64,000 nucleotides of DNA from Sphingobium sp. DEHP117 (lineage in GTDB: Bacteria > Pseudomonadota > Alphaproteobacteria > Sphingomonadales > Sphingomonadaceae): the NCBI RefSeq assembly GCF_030867385.1, contig NZ_JAPFBJ010000003.1, positions 248,001 through 312,000 on the forward strand, in the 5' to 3' direction. Shown piece after piece: positions 22,197 to 30,184 of this stretch (position 1 is its first letter; each line of letters opens with the position of its first letter). The notes beneath the pieces were generated by a model, which saw only the letters and a list, made by a program, of their open reading frames with translations, searched no databases and was not told the DNA's origin. Position numbers and translations under genes: made by a program.

Positions 22197-23933
22197 TTAC
22201 CTCGGAAGTTTGAAGACCCAGAGCGCACCGCCCTGATTGATATCCTTGAAGGTCTTGGCGACCTCGCCGCCCCAGAGCGGCACCGCGCCGCCCCAGCCGG
22301 ACATGACGGCGATATACTGCTCGCCATCCTGCTCCCAGGTTACAGGCGAGCCGACCACGCCGGAGCCGGTCTGAAACTTCCACAGTTCCTGGCCGGTCTT
22401 AGCGTCAAATGCCTTCAGATAGCCCTCGGGCGTACCGGTGAATACGAGATTCCCCGCAGTAGTGAGCACTCCGCCCCACAGCGGTGCCTTGTTCTTGTAC
22501 TCCCAGACGATCTTGCCTGTTTTGGGGTCCATGGCACGAAGCGCACCGATATGGTCTTCCGCGATCGGCTTGATCGTGAAGCCTGCACCCAGATAGGCCG
22601 CGCCTTTCTTATAGGCGATCGGCTCGTTCCAGATGTCCATGCCCCAGTCGTTCGACGGGATATAGAACAGGCCGGTGTCGTTGCTGTATGCCATCGGCAT
22701 CCAGTTCTTGCCGCCAAGGAACGAGGGCGACGCGAAAACCTGCGACCCCTTGCCGTCGGCTGATGGCATGCCCGGTCGGTTGGCTTCGATGTAGTTGGGC
22801 CGTCCGGTCTTGGCGTTGAAGCCATCGGCCCAGGTCGTCTGCATCACAAACTTATGCGCGCCGATGAACTTGCCGTTAGTGCGATCGAGCACGAAGAAGT
22901 AGCCGTTGCGGTCTGCCTTGGCCCCAAGCTTCATCGGTTTGCCGTTGATGGTAGCATCAAACGGAATGAACTCGTTCACACCGTCGAAATCCCACCCGTC
23001 ATGGGGGGTGGTCTGGTAATGCCACACGATCTTGCCGGTATCCGGGTTAATCGCGACGGTAGAGCTGGTATAGAGATTGTCGCCCTTGCGCAGATGGCTG
23101 TTCCACGGCGCAGGGTTGCCAGTTCCGAAATACAGCAGATTCGTCTCGGGGTCGTATGTGCCCCCGAGCCAGGTCGCACCGCCGCCCGTCTTCCAAAGGT
23201 CACCCGGCCAAGAGGCGTTGGTCTTGCCGGTGATGCCGTTGTCCTGCCCCTTGAAGGTGCCCATGTGGCCCTCGATCATCGGGCGGTTCCAGATCAGCTC
23301 GCCAGTGTTCACGTCCCGCGCCTGAACCGATCCTACGATACCGAATTCACCGCCGGAATTGCCGGTGATGACCATGCCCTTGACGATCAGCGGAGCGGCG
23401 GTGGCGCTATAGCCCGCCTTGTAATCGCCGATCTCCTTGTTCCAGATCACCTTGCCGGTTTCGCGGTTGAGCGCCACGAGGCGCGCATCAAGCGTCGCGA
23501 AGATGATCTTGTCACCATAAATCGCCGCGCCGCGGTTCACGACGTCGCAGCACGGCATGATGCCGTCGGGCAGGCGGGCATCATATTGCCACTTCTCTTC
23601 GCCGGTGCGCGCATCGAACGCGAACAGGCGCGAATAGGAGCCTGTCACATAGATCGTGCCGTCATACACGATAGGCTGCGCCTCCTGCCCGCGCTGCTTT
23701 TCTCCACCAAGCGATGCGGAAAAGGCCGGGACCAGGCGCGATACATTGCCGGCATTGATTGCGGTTAGCGGGCTGAAACGCTGGGCACGTGGTCCCATGC
23801 CATAAGTCAGAACGTCGCCCGTGCTGGCTGCGTCCGCCATAAGGTCCGCGTCCGTCGGGCCTTTCGCCAGTGTAGGGGTCGCCAGGACAAACGTCGCCAG
23901 CGCCGCAGCAGAACACCAATATCGTGCTTTCAT
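22197..23933 (-). CDS. PQQ-dependent alcohol dehydrogenase, predicted lanthanide type (ExaF/PedH/XoxF-like)
   Basis: A 578-residue periplasmic quinoprotein: signal peptide 1-23 (cleavage TLA-KG), then an eight-bladed propeller with several [16 protein letters not shown] tryptophan-docking repeats. The vicinal disulfide is Cys128-Cys129 (MPCCD), and metal ligands include Glu196 (GGEFG) and Asn273 (GNPAPWN). The catalytic Asp is Asp315 in GWDFDG. Asp317, two residues later, is the extra carboxylate that marks lanthanide-dependent enzymes; calcium enzymes usually have Ala or Ser there. It would oxidise primary alcohols to aldehydes and pass electrons to cytochrome c. A regulon box lies 97 bases upstream of the start. 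Confidence 0.9.
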   Translation of the reverse strand: MKARYWCSAAALATFVLATPTLAKGPTDADLMADAASTGDVLTYGMGPRAQRFSPLTAINAGNVSRLVPAFSASLGGEKQRGQEAQPIVYDGTIYVTGSYSRLFAFDARTGEEKWQYDARLPDGIMPCCDVVNRGAAIYGDKIIFATLDARLVALNRETGKVIWNKEIGDYKAGYSATAAPLIVKGMVITGNSGGEFGIVGSVQARDVNTGELIWNRPMIEGHMGTFKGQDNGITGKTNASWPGDLWKTGGGATWLGGTYDPETNLLYFGTGNPAPWNSHLRKGDNLYTSSTVAINPDTGKIVWHYQTTPHDGWDFDGVNEFIPFDATINGKPMKLGAKADRNGYFFVLDRTNGKFIGAHKFVMQTTWADGFNAKTGRPNYIEANRPGMPSADGKGSQVFASPSFLGGKNWMPMAYSNDTGLFYIPSNDWGMDIWNEPIAYKKGAAYLGAGFTIKPIAEDHIGALRAMDPKTGKIVWEYKNKAPLWGGVLTTAGNLVFTGTPEGYLKAFDAKTGQELWKFQTGSGVVGSPVTWEQDGEQYIAVMSGWGGAVPLWGGEVAKTFKDINQGGALWVFKLPR

Positions 23934-24030
23934 GATCTCATCCTCCCGTTATACGACTGAAAACCTGTTCGCCGGCCCCCTGAGCGGCATCGGCTCAAAT
24001 CGAAACTTATGCGCCTGCCTCTTGTGGGCA

Positions 24031-24045
24031 ATTGGACCTTAGGTC
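24031..24045 (-). promoter_or_regulatory. Regulon box 2 (GACCTAAGGTCCAAT) upstream of the PQQ dehydrogenase
   Basis: On the - strand the box ends 97 bases before ATG 23933, and its GACC-TAA-GGTC part is a perfect inverted repeat. A possible -10 (CATAAG) lies 19 bases downstream of the box. It sits just after the stop of the upstream binding-protein gene, so the dehydrogenase probably has its own regulated promoter. Confidence 0.65.
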
Positions 24046-24048
24046 GGG

Positions 24049-24927
24049 TCATCCACCCGCGAGCGGCGCGACCCAGTGCACTCCGTAACGGCTGCAAATC
24101 TCCGCCAACCGGCCGCTGCTGGCCATCCTGCCGAGGCTGTCCTCAAGAGCATCGCCAAGGCTGCGACTGTTTTCTTTCACCGCCAGGCCTATGTCCCAGC
24201 CAGGCGACATCATCAGCGGCAATGCGGACTTGCGGATAACGAAACGCTCAGCGCCGACCTCACTCAAGCCATTTTCCATTTGCGCTGCGGTGGTCAGAGC
24301 CAGATCCGCCTTCCCCTCGGTCATGGCTTGCACAGCCGCGCTGCCGCTCAGATAATGGACGACATCCTTGGCCAGCAGGCCACCAAAGACGCTAAGGAAA
24401 TAGTTGTCGGGAATGCTGTCCAGTTCAACGGCCAGCCTGCGACCGCGAAATTCGCGCGGCACGGCTTCGCAATCGATGCCGCTGCCCGATGCGCAGGCAA
24501 GGGTGAACTTCTCGCGATAATAGGGCGCAACAATCGCAACCTGATCGTTTCGTGCCGCAAAGGTGCGATCGAACGGAATATGCATCATCACATCGGCAGG
24601 CTGAAAACCGAGCAATCCGCCTTTCCAGACGCCGTTGCGCAGGTCATCCTCCACGCTCTCATCAGCCATCAGTTCAGCCAGATCAGGCCGCACTCCGAGC
24701 GCTTCAGCCAGTGCGCGCGCGATATCCGAGTCTATGCCGCGAAGTTGGCCGCCTTCTTCCCAGGACCAGGGCTTGTTGTCCTTGTAGACGGCCACGCGGA
24801 GCACACCAGTTTGCCTGACCTTGTCGAGCGGGGCGGCTGAGAGTGCGCCGGGCCAGACGCCAAGGGCACCGCCGAGCGCAGCACCGCTCAGACCAAGGAG
24901 GAAAGCACGACGATCAGTCGTCCGCAT
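24049..24927 (-). CDS. Periplasmic substrate-binding protein associated with quinoprotein dehydrogenase (MxaJ/XoxJ-like)
   Basis: This 292-residue protein begins with a Tat-like signal (DRRAFLLGL, cleavage after about residue 31). The family-3 solute-binding fold follows (VLRVAVYKDNKPWSW, GIDSDIARALAEALG, VQAMTEGKADLALT). Such proteins accompany PQQ dehydrogenases (MxaJ/XoxJ) and are thought to help activate or assemble them rather than serve ABC transport; no permease genes are near. It overlaps the end of the cytochrome gene by 14 bp, so the two form one transcript. Confidence 0.75.
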   Translation of the reverse strand: MRTTDRRAFLLGLSGAALGGALGVWPGALSAAPLDKVRQTGVLRVAVYKDNKPWSWEEGGQLRGIDSDIARALAEALGVRPDLAELMADESVEDDLRNGVWKGGLLGFQPADVMMHIPFDRTFAARNDQVAIVAPYYREKFTLACASGSGIDCEAVPREFRGRRLAVELDSIPDNYFLSVFGGLLAKDVVHYLSGSAAVQAMTEGKADLALTTAAQMENGLSEVGAERFVIRKSALPLMMSPGWDIGLAVKENSRSLGDALEDSLGRMASSGRLAEICSRYGVHWVAPLAGG

Positions 24928-25354
24928 GCACCGTCTCTAGCCAGGAGCGAATGGCCCAACCGGCCTTCTGGCCGAGCGCCTCTGCCATCGGTGGCATATA
25001 GACTTTGCCATCCCGCACCGAGCCATGGCGGTAGCGCTCCAGATACCATGTGTCCCCCTCATCACCCAGTTCAAGATAGCGAAGATCTGGAGCTATGCCG
25101 CCGGAGACAGCACCGAGGCCATGGCACCGCGCACAGTTCTGGGCATAGGCCGACTGCCCGATCTCTATGGCCTTGGCGTTGCCGCGATAAGGGTTGTGCT
25201 CAAGCCACGTATCGTTGTTGGGCTGGATGTCAGGAAGCGCTGTCGTATCGACCGGCTGCGGCGTAACATCGCCATGAGCAGACAGGCGGGTCCCGAGCGA
25301 CAGTGAAAACGCGGCCGCAGCCACAACAAACGTTACCTTTGAAAAGTTCCTCAT
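24914..25354 (-). CDS. Periplasmic cytochrome c, likely electron acceptor of the PQQ dehydrogenase (c550/PedF-like)
   Basis: ATG 25354 is preferred among three in-frame ATGs because it gives a normal signal peptide (cleavage near residue 27). The 146-residue class I cytochrome has haem motif CARCH (Cys74, Cys77, His78), with DTWLEHNPYRGN before it and a probable Met ligand in VYMPPM. The spacing and the YRGN segment resemble cytochrome c550/PedF proteins that take electrons from ethanol dehydrogenases. It is divergent from the propeller gene and shares with it a regulon box. Confidence 0.82.
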   Translation of the reverse strand: MRNFSKVTFVVAAAAFSLSLGTRLSAHGDVTPQPVDTTALPDIQPNNDTWLEHNPYRGNAKAIEIGQSAYAQNCARCHGLGAVSGGIAPDLRYLELGDEGDTWYLERYRHGSVRDGKVYMPPMAEALGQKAGWAIRSWLETVHADD

Positions 25355-25455
25355 CCTGCACATCCCGATTTCAGGCATGGCCGACAGCCGGCGCCGCGCT
25401 GATCGTTTATCCCTGTCCCCATCAATAATGATTGCCCGGGCGTGCTATTCCTATA

Positions 25456-25470
25456 GGCCATTGGTCTAAT
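25456..25470 (+). promoter_or_regulatory. Regulon box 3 (GGCCATTGGTCTAAT) between cytochrome c and propeller genes
   Basis: It lies in the divergent gap, 36 bases before the propeller start and about 100 bases before the cytochrome start. Because the GGCC-N3-GGTC core is nearly symmetric, it could serve either or both directions. A possible -10 (GTATAC, 25491-25496) fits the propeller gene. Confidence 0.6.
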
Positions 25471-25506
25471 GACTATGGCAGACCGCGCAGGGTATACGAC
25501 GCTGTC

Positions 25507-26472
25507 ATGAAAAAATTTTTCGCATCACTCTGCACTTGCGCCGTAATCCCGGTCGCAGCAGCGCATGCAGCAACGGCCTATATATCGAACGAGCGTGGCA
25601 ACAACATATCCGTCGTCGATCTGGACCGGGGGGTTGAAATCGCGCAGTGGCCGGTCGGAGCCCGTCCCCGCGGCATCACGCTCTCTCGTGATGGCCGCTA
25701 CATCTATGTCTGCGTCAGCAACGAGCATAGTGTGAAGATCATTGACCGAGCGACCGGACAGATACTCAAGGAGCTGCCTTCCGGGGAAGACCCCGAACAG
25801 TTCTTTCTATCGCGCGATGGCGCAACTCTGTTCGTAGCCAATGAAAATGACGCGGCACTGACCGCAATCGATCTGGCCTCGGGCACGGTGGCTTTCCAGG
25901 TTGCGGTAGGTGGAGAGCCGGAGGGCGTGACGCAAAGCCCTGACGGCAGGATGGTGGTCGTCACATCTGAGGAAGACAATCGCCTGTCGTGGATTGATCT
26001 ATCGAGCCGGACCGAGGTAGCCACCACCGAGACAGACATGCGGCCGCGCCATGTGGAGTTCACAAGGGATGGCAAGGAGTTGTGGGTCGCTGCGGAGATA
26101 GGTGGAACGGTGCAGATCGTCGAATCAGCATCTAAGGCGGTGGTCCAGACGCTCAGTTTCTCGATCGAAGGCGTTCCGGCTTACAAAATACTGCCTTGTG
26201 GCATCGCTTTCACGCCGGATGGCAAGACGGCAGTTGTTGCGCTGGGCCGTTCAGATCACATCGCCCTGGTCGATGTCGCAACCCGCAAGGTGCGGGGTTA
26301 CGTGCCTGTCGGCAGGCGCGTCTGGCACCTGGCGATCTCGGCAGACGGCCAGCGTGTCTATACGGCTAATGGACTTTCGGACAATGTGAGCGTGGTTGAT
26401 CTCGCTACGGAAAAAGTGACGCAAACCATCGGAATAGGTGCAGGTCCATGGGGAATTGCCGTCACTCCGTGA
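25507..26472 (+). CDS. YVTN-type beta-propeller, PQQ-dependent catabolism-associated
   Basis: The start ATG 25507 opens a clear signal peptide (MKKFFASLC to AHAATA). The rest, 321 aa in all, is a seven-bladed propeller of repeats such as ISVVDLDRGVEIAQWPVG, with PRGITLSRDGRYIYV and AVVALGRSDHIALVDV. This matches the family found beside PQQ alcohol dehydrogenases in many Gram-negatives. It is periplasmic; its biochemical role is unknown (scaffold or electron-relay partner have been proposed by association). A regulon box precedes it. Confidence 0.85.
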   Translation: MKKFFASLCTCAVIPVAAAHAATAYISNERGNNISVVDLDRGVEIAQWPVGARPRGITLSRDGRYIYVCVSNEHSVKIIDRATGQILKELPSGEDPEQFFLSRDGATLFVANENDAALTAIDLASGTVAFQVAVGGEPEGVTQSPDGRMVVVTSEEDNRLSWIDLSSRTEVATTETDMRPRHVEFTRDGKELWVAAEIGGTVQIVESASKAVVQTLSFSIEGVPAYKILPCGIAFTPDGKTAVVALGRSDHIALVDVATRKVRGYVPVGRRVWHLAISADGQRVYTANGLSDNVSVVDLATEKVTQTIGIGAGPWGIAVTP

Positions 26473-26503
26473 ACGTTGCGCAGTCGTCACCTCGCCAATT
26501 TTC

Positions 26504-26532
26504 GGCCATTGGTACAAGAACCTTAGTCTAAT
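26504..26532 (+). promoter_or_regulatory. Regulon box 4, two overlapping-spaced copies upstream of the porin
   Basis: GGCCATTGGTACAAG (26504-26518) and GAACCTTAGTCTAAT (26518-26532) are imperfect matches to the box, placed side by side. The second ends 73 bases before the porin ATG, much as box 1 does before exaC. Confidence 0.5.
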
Positions 26533-26605
26533 TTCCCTCAGGTAAAGCAGGTCGCATTCTTCCCCGAGCCCGAAACGGGCCGAATTCTGCATAAGGGAGG
26601 ATGCA

Positions 26606-27997
26606 ATGAAATCAGCACGTTTGCTGCTCAGTTCAGCAATCGCCGCCACTATGGCGCTATCCGCCGCTCCGGCTTTTGCCGGCACTTCCGAGGGTCTGCT
26701 TAAACGGCTCCACGAAAAGGGAATACTGACAGACGAAGAATATAACGAACTGATGCGCGAGGAGCAGGCCCAGGCCCCCGCCCCTGCGATGCAACAAGCG
26801 CAAGGTGCGCTGGATGACAAGCATCTGGTCAAGATGACCGACAGCGGCGTGGGCCTTCAAATCGGCGACGTCGCGCTCAAATTTTCCGGATCGGTTAATG
26901 GCTTCTATGTGCATGACAATCCGGACACCCCCGGGGCCAACACGGCCGTGGTCGGCGGTGTGGCGAGCGTAGGCACCAAGAACAGTTCCGCCGTTCGCAA
27001 CGGGCTGCTGCCCGGCTTCCTCAAGGTCGACGTGACGACAACACAGGGCGGATGGGATGTCGGCGCGCATTTCGGCATGTATCCCGGCATCAACAGCACG
27101 GCGTGGGGCGCTCTTGGGGCCAACAACGGTGGGCAGCCGACGGCTCTTGCCACCGCTGGTATCGACTTCCGCCAGACCTATCTGACTTTCGGCAAGACCA
27201 AGCTCGGCGAGTTTAAGATCGGCCGCGACATCGGCCTGTTTGGCTCAGAAGGTATCCTGAACGACATCACCCTGCTGTCCTCGGGCACGCCGGGCGGCAA
27301 TGTCGCACCGGGCAATACGACGCTGGGCCGCATCGGGGTCGGCTATATCTACACCGATTTCCAGCCGCAGATCACCTATACTTCGCCTAACTTTGGCGGT
27401 GCGCAGCTCTCAGTCGGTGTGTTCCAGCCACTCAGCTCGCTCACTGGCCCCGCCGAGAACAACAGCAGCCCCGGCTTTCAGGCGAAAGTCACCTATGATG
27501 GAAAACTCGGCGGCGTCAGCACGCGCCTATGGCTTTCGGGCATCACCCAGAAGCATGACGGCGTTGCGCCGGGCACCAGCTATACCGGCAGCGGCTTTGA
27601 TGCGGGTGCCAAGATCGGCGTTGGGCCCCTCACCCTCACCGGCTATTATTACGACGGCAGCGGGCTCGGGACCACGGTGCTCAACCTGTTCGATTCCGAT
27701 GGCGCGGGCGGCAAGCGCGACAGCCACGGCTTTTATGGTCAGGCAATGGCAACCTTCGGCAAGTTTTCGGTCGGCGGCAGCTATGGTGAGAGCAGGCTGG
27801 ATTATGCCAATGCGGCCGACGCTCTCGCCAACCCCGCGCTGGTTGACAAGAACAGCAGCTGGGTGGGTCAGCTCCGCTATGGCCTGAACAACTGGGTCAC
27901 GCTGATCGGCGAGTATGTCAGCAGCAGCGCGAAGGCACACAATGGCAACAAGGCTGAGTCGGACGCGATCGCCGCAGGCGCCATATTGTTCTTCTGA
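26606..27997 (+). CDS. Outer-membrane porin
   Basis: A 463-residue protein with a signal peptide (cleavage at AFA-GT) and a short N-terminal coiled-coil-like region (GLLKRLHEKGILTDEEYNELMREEQAQ). A 14-18-strand barrel of alternating aromatic strands follows, ending in the typical C-terminal Phe (ILFF). The helical start plus barrel is the layout of DcaP-like/Opr-type porins. It likely lets small alcohols or acids through the outer membrane. ATG 26606 is behind GGGAGG; a terminator follows. Substrate is inferred from context only. Confidence 0.82.
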   Translation: MKSARLLLSSAIAATMALSAAPAFAGTSEGLLKRLHEKGILTDEEYNELMREEQAQAPAPAMQQAQGALDDKHLVKMTDSGVGLQIGDVALKFSGSVNGFYVHDNPDTPGANTAVVGGVASVGTKNSSAVRNGLLPGFLKVDVTTTQGGWDVGAHFGMYPGINSTAWGALGANNGGQPTALATAGIDFRQTYLTFGKTKLGEFKIGRDIGLFGSEGILNDITLLSSGTPGGNVAPGNTTLGRIGVGYIYTDFQPQITYTSPNFGGAQLSVGVFQPLSSLTGPAENNSSPGFQAKVTYDGKLGGVSTRLWLSGITQKHDGVAPGTSYTGSGFDAGAKIGVGPLTLTGYYYDGSGLGTTVLNLFDSDGAGGKRDSHGFYGQAMATFGKFSVGGSYGESRLDYANAADALANPALVDKNSSWVGQLRYGLNNWVTLIGEYVSSSAKAHNGNKAESDAIAAGAILFF

Positions 27998-28016
27998 CCC
28001 TGAGCTGAGCAGGAAG

Positions 28017-28063
28017 GACCGGTCAGCCTCCATTGGCTGATCGGTCTTCCCAACCTTTTGTTT
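28017..28063 (+). terminator. Terminator after the porin gene
   Basis: GACCGGTCAGCC (28017-28028) pairs with GGCTGATCGGTC (28035-28046) with one G-T pair and a 6-base loop; T-rich sequence (CCTTTTGTTTTG) follows. Confidence 0.75.
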
Positions 28064-28084
28064 TGCGCCTAGACGGCTGTTCCC

Positions 28085-30097
28085 ATGAAAAAACATCTGC
28101 TGACTCTGGCCGCGCTCGGCTTCGCGCTACCTGCCGCCGCACAGGAAAATGACACGATCGTGGTGCTGGGCAGCGTCCTGCCGCTCCCGCCGGGAACGCC
28201 CGCTTATGGCTCGGTCACGATTGATCGCAGCCGTTTGACGGACAGCGCCTCGGGCAGGATCGAAAATGTCCTCACCGACGTTGCGGGGTTTCAGCAGTTC
28301 CGGCGTTCGGATAGCCGCTCGGCCAATCCGTCGGCCCAGGGTGCGACTTTGCGGGCTCTGGGCGGCAATGCCTCCAGCCGTACGCTCGTGCTGCTCGACG
28401 GCGTTCCGGTAGCCGATCCCTTTTTCGGATATATTCCCTTCAACGCGCTGGTCCCTGAGCGGCTGTCCTTGATCCGTGTGACGCGCGGTGGCGGCGTCGG
28501 CGCTTTTGGTGCCGGGGCGGTTGCCGGAACCATAGAATTGGGCAGCGCCACCCGCGCCGATCTTCCCCTGCTATCCGCAGGTGCTTTTTACGGGAGCCGG
28601 GATTCGAGCGAGCTTTCGGCAGCATTCTCTCCCGATCTTGGGGCGGGGTTCCTGTCCGTTTCAGGGCGATGGGATCGTGGCGACGGGTTCTGGACCACGC
28701 CCAAGAGCCAGCGGGTCAGCGCCAGTGTGCCGGCACGCTATGAAAGCTGGTCCACCTCGATACGCGCAGTAGCACCCCTCGGCTCCGACCTGGAAATTCA
28801 GGCGCGAGCCACGGTATTTCGCGACAACCGCACTTTGCGCTTCGCCGGGGCGGACAGCTTCAGCGAAGGCGAGGACGCCAGCATCCGCCTTATCGGTCGC
28901 GGCGCGTGGAAGATCGATGCGCTCGCTTATGTCCAGGCGCGGGATTTCGGGAATGTAGTTATTTCGTCCAACCCACCCTTTCGCAAATCTCTCGATCAGC
29001 GCAAGACACCATCCACCGGCGTCGGAGGCAAAATCGAGCTGCGCCCACCGCTAAACGATGCACATGTGCTGCGGCTCGGCTCGGATCTGCGCATTAGCAC
29101 TGGTGATATGTTCGAGGATGCATACAACGCCACACTCGCCACCAACCCGCGCACCAATTTGCGGCATGCTGGCGCGAGGCAGACTACATTGGGCCTGTTT
29201 GCGGAAGATGACTGGACTCTTGGTTCGCTGGTGCTGACCGGAGGCGTGCGCGCGGATCACTGGAAGATCAGCGATGGTTTCTACCATGTGACTGTTCTCT
29301 CAGGGGTTGCCCCGGTCAATCCCTGCGCCGCCGCTACTGCCTGCGCGAGCCGTTCTGATTGGCAGGTGTCGGGGCGCGCTGGCGCGCTCCTGCAGGTGAA
29401 TGATGGCATGGCCCTGCGCGCCGCCGCCTATACCGGCTTCCGCCTGCCCACGTTGAATGAACTGTATCGTTCGTTCGTTGTTTTCCCGATCGCCACGCAG
29501 GCCAATCCGGGGCTCAAGCCCGAGAAACTCAAAGGCGTGGAGGCAGGGTTCGACTTGCAGCCCGCTGTGGGCCTCACATTCTCCGCGACCGTATTCTATA
29601 ATCGGCTGGGCAACGCCATCGCCAACGCGACGATCAACGCAACCACCCGCAAACGCCAAAACGTCGATTCGATCGTAGCCAAAGGTATTGAGCTCAACGC
29701 AAGCGCGAAGCTCCAGGATTTCACCCTGTCGGCCAGCTATGCCTATACTGACAGCACGGTCAAAGCGCCGGGACAGTTGTTCGATCATCTCCGCCCGGCA
29801 CAAACGCCGCGTCACAGCGCCAGCGGCACGCTCGCTTGGGCGCCCAATGGCGGCCCGTCACTGTCCACTACGCTGCGCTACGTCGGCAGGCAATATGAGG
29901 ACGATTTGCAGACCGACGCATTGCCCCACGCTCTCACGGTGGACGCCACGGCAAGTGTACCGCTGGGCCATCACGCCTCCTTGGTCGGACGGGTGGAAAA
30001 TCTGTTCGACAAGGCAGTGTACACCCGCAATGCCGGAGGCTCCATCGACCTCGGTACGCCCCAGACTTTCTGGATCGGCATTCGATTCGCGCATTGA
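28085..30097 (+). CDS. TonB-dependent receptor 1 of the quinoprotein island
   Basis: A 670-residue receptor with signal peptide (cleavage at AAA-QE), a TonB-box-like DTIVVLG, plug domain (ENVLTDVAGFQQFRRSD to GGVGAFGAGAVAGTIEL), and a 22-strand barrel ending GTPQTFWIGIRFAH. Size and plug resemble small-ligand receptors such as BtuB/YncD-type proteins. Its place in a PQQ island suggests uptake of PQQ itself, or of a lanthanide-chelator complex, but substrate cannot be read from sequence. The preceding terminator and a 39-bp gap leave room for a weak promoter only. Confidence 0.85.
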   Translation: MKKHLLTLAALGFALPAAAQENDTIVVLGSVLPLPPGTPAYGSVTIDRSRLTDSASGRIENVLTDVAGFQQFRRSDSRSANPSAQGATLRALGGNASSRTLVLLDGVPVADPFFGYIPFNALVPERLSLIRVTRGGGVGAFGAGAVAGTIELGSATRADLPLLSAGAFYGSRDSSELSAAFSPDLGAGFLSVSGRWDRGDGFWTTPKSQRVSASVPARYESWSTSIRAVAPLGSDLEIQARATVFRDNRTLRFAGADSFSEGEDASIRLIGRGAWKIDALAYVQARDFGNVVISSNPPFRKSLDQRKTPSTGVGGKIELRPPLNDAHVLRLGSDLRISTGDMFEDAYNATLATNPRTNLRHAGARQTTLGLFAEDDWTLGSLVLTGGVRADHWKISDGFYHVTVLSGVAPVNPCAAATACASRSDWQVSGRAGALLQVNDGMALRAAAYTGFRLPTLNELYRSFVVFPIATQANPGLKPEKLKGVEAGFDLQPAVGLTFSATVFYNRLGNAIANATINATTRKRQNVDSIVAKGIELNASAKLQDFTLSASYAYTDSTVKAPGQLFDHLRPAQTPRHSASGTLAWAPNGGPSLSTTLRYVGRQYEDDLQTDALPHALTVDATASVPLGHHASLVGRVENLFDKAVYTRNAGGSIDLGTPQTFWIGIRFAH

Positions 30098-30108
30098 CCG
30101 ACGGCACT

Positions 30109-30123
30109 GGCCTAAGGTCCAAT
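30109..30123 (+). promoter_or_regulatory. Regulon box 5 (GGCCTAAGGTCCAAT) upstream of TonB receptor 2
   Basis: A perfect match to the consensus, differing from box 2 only at position 2. It ends 61 bases before GTG 30185. Confidence 0.65.
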
Positions 30124-30184
30124 ATTACTCCCCACCCTGTGCCTTTAGGCTTTGCCTCAAACAGAGCAAAAGAGGGAGGGAGCG

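Noticed and set aside
22854..23768. + strand frame of 304 codons opposite the PQQ dehydrogenase
   Set aside because: Shadow frame; the - strand quinoprotein is intact with signal peptide, CC disulfide and metal ligands.
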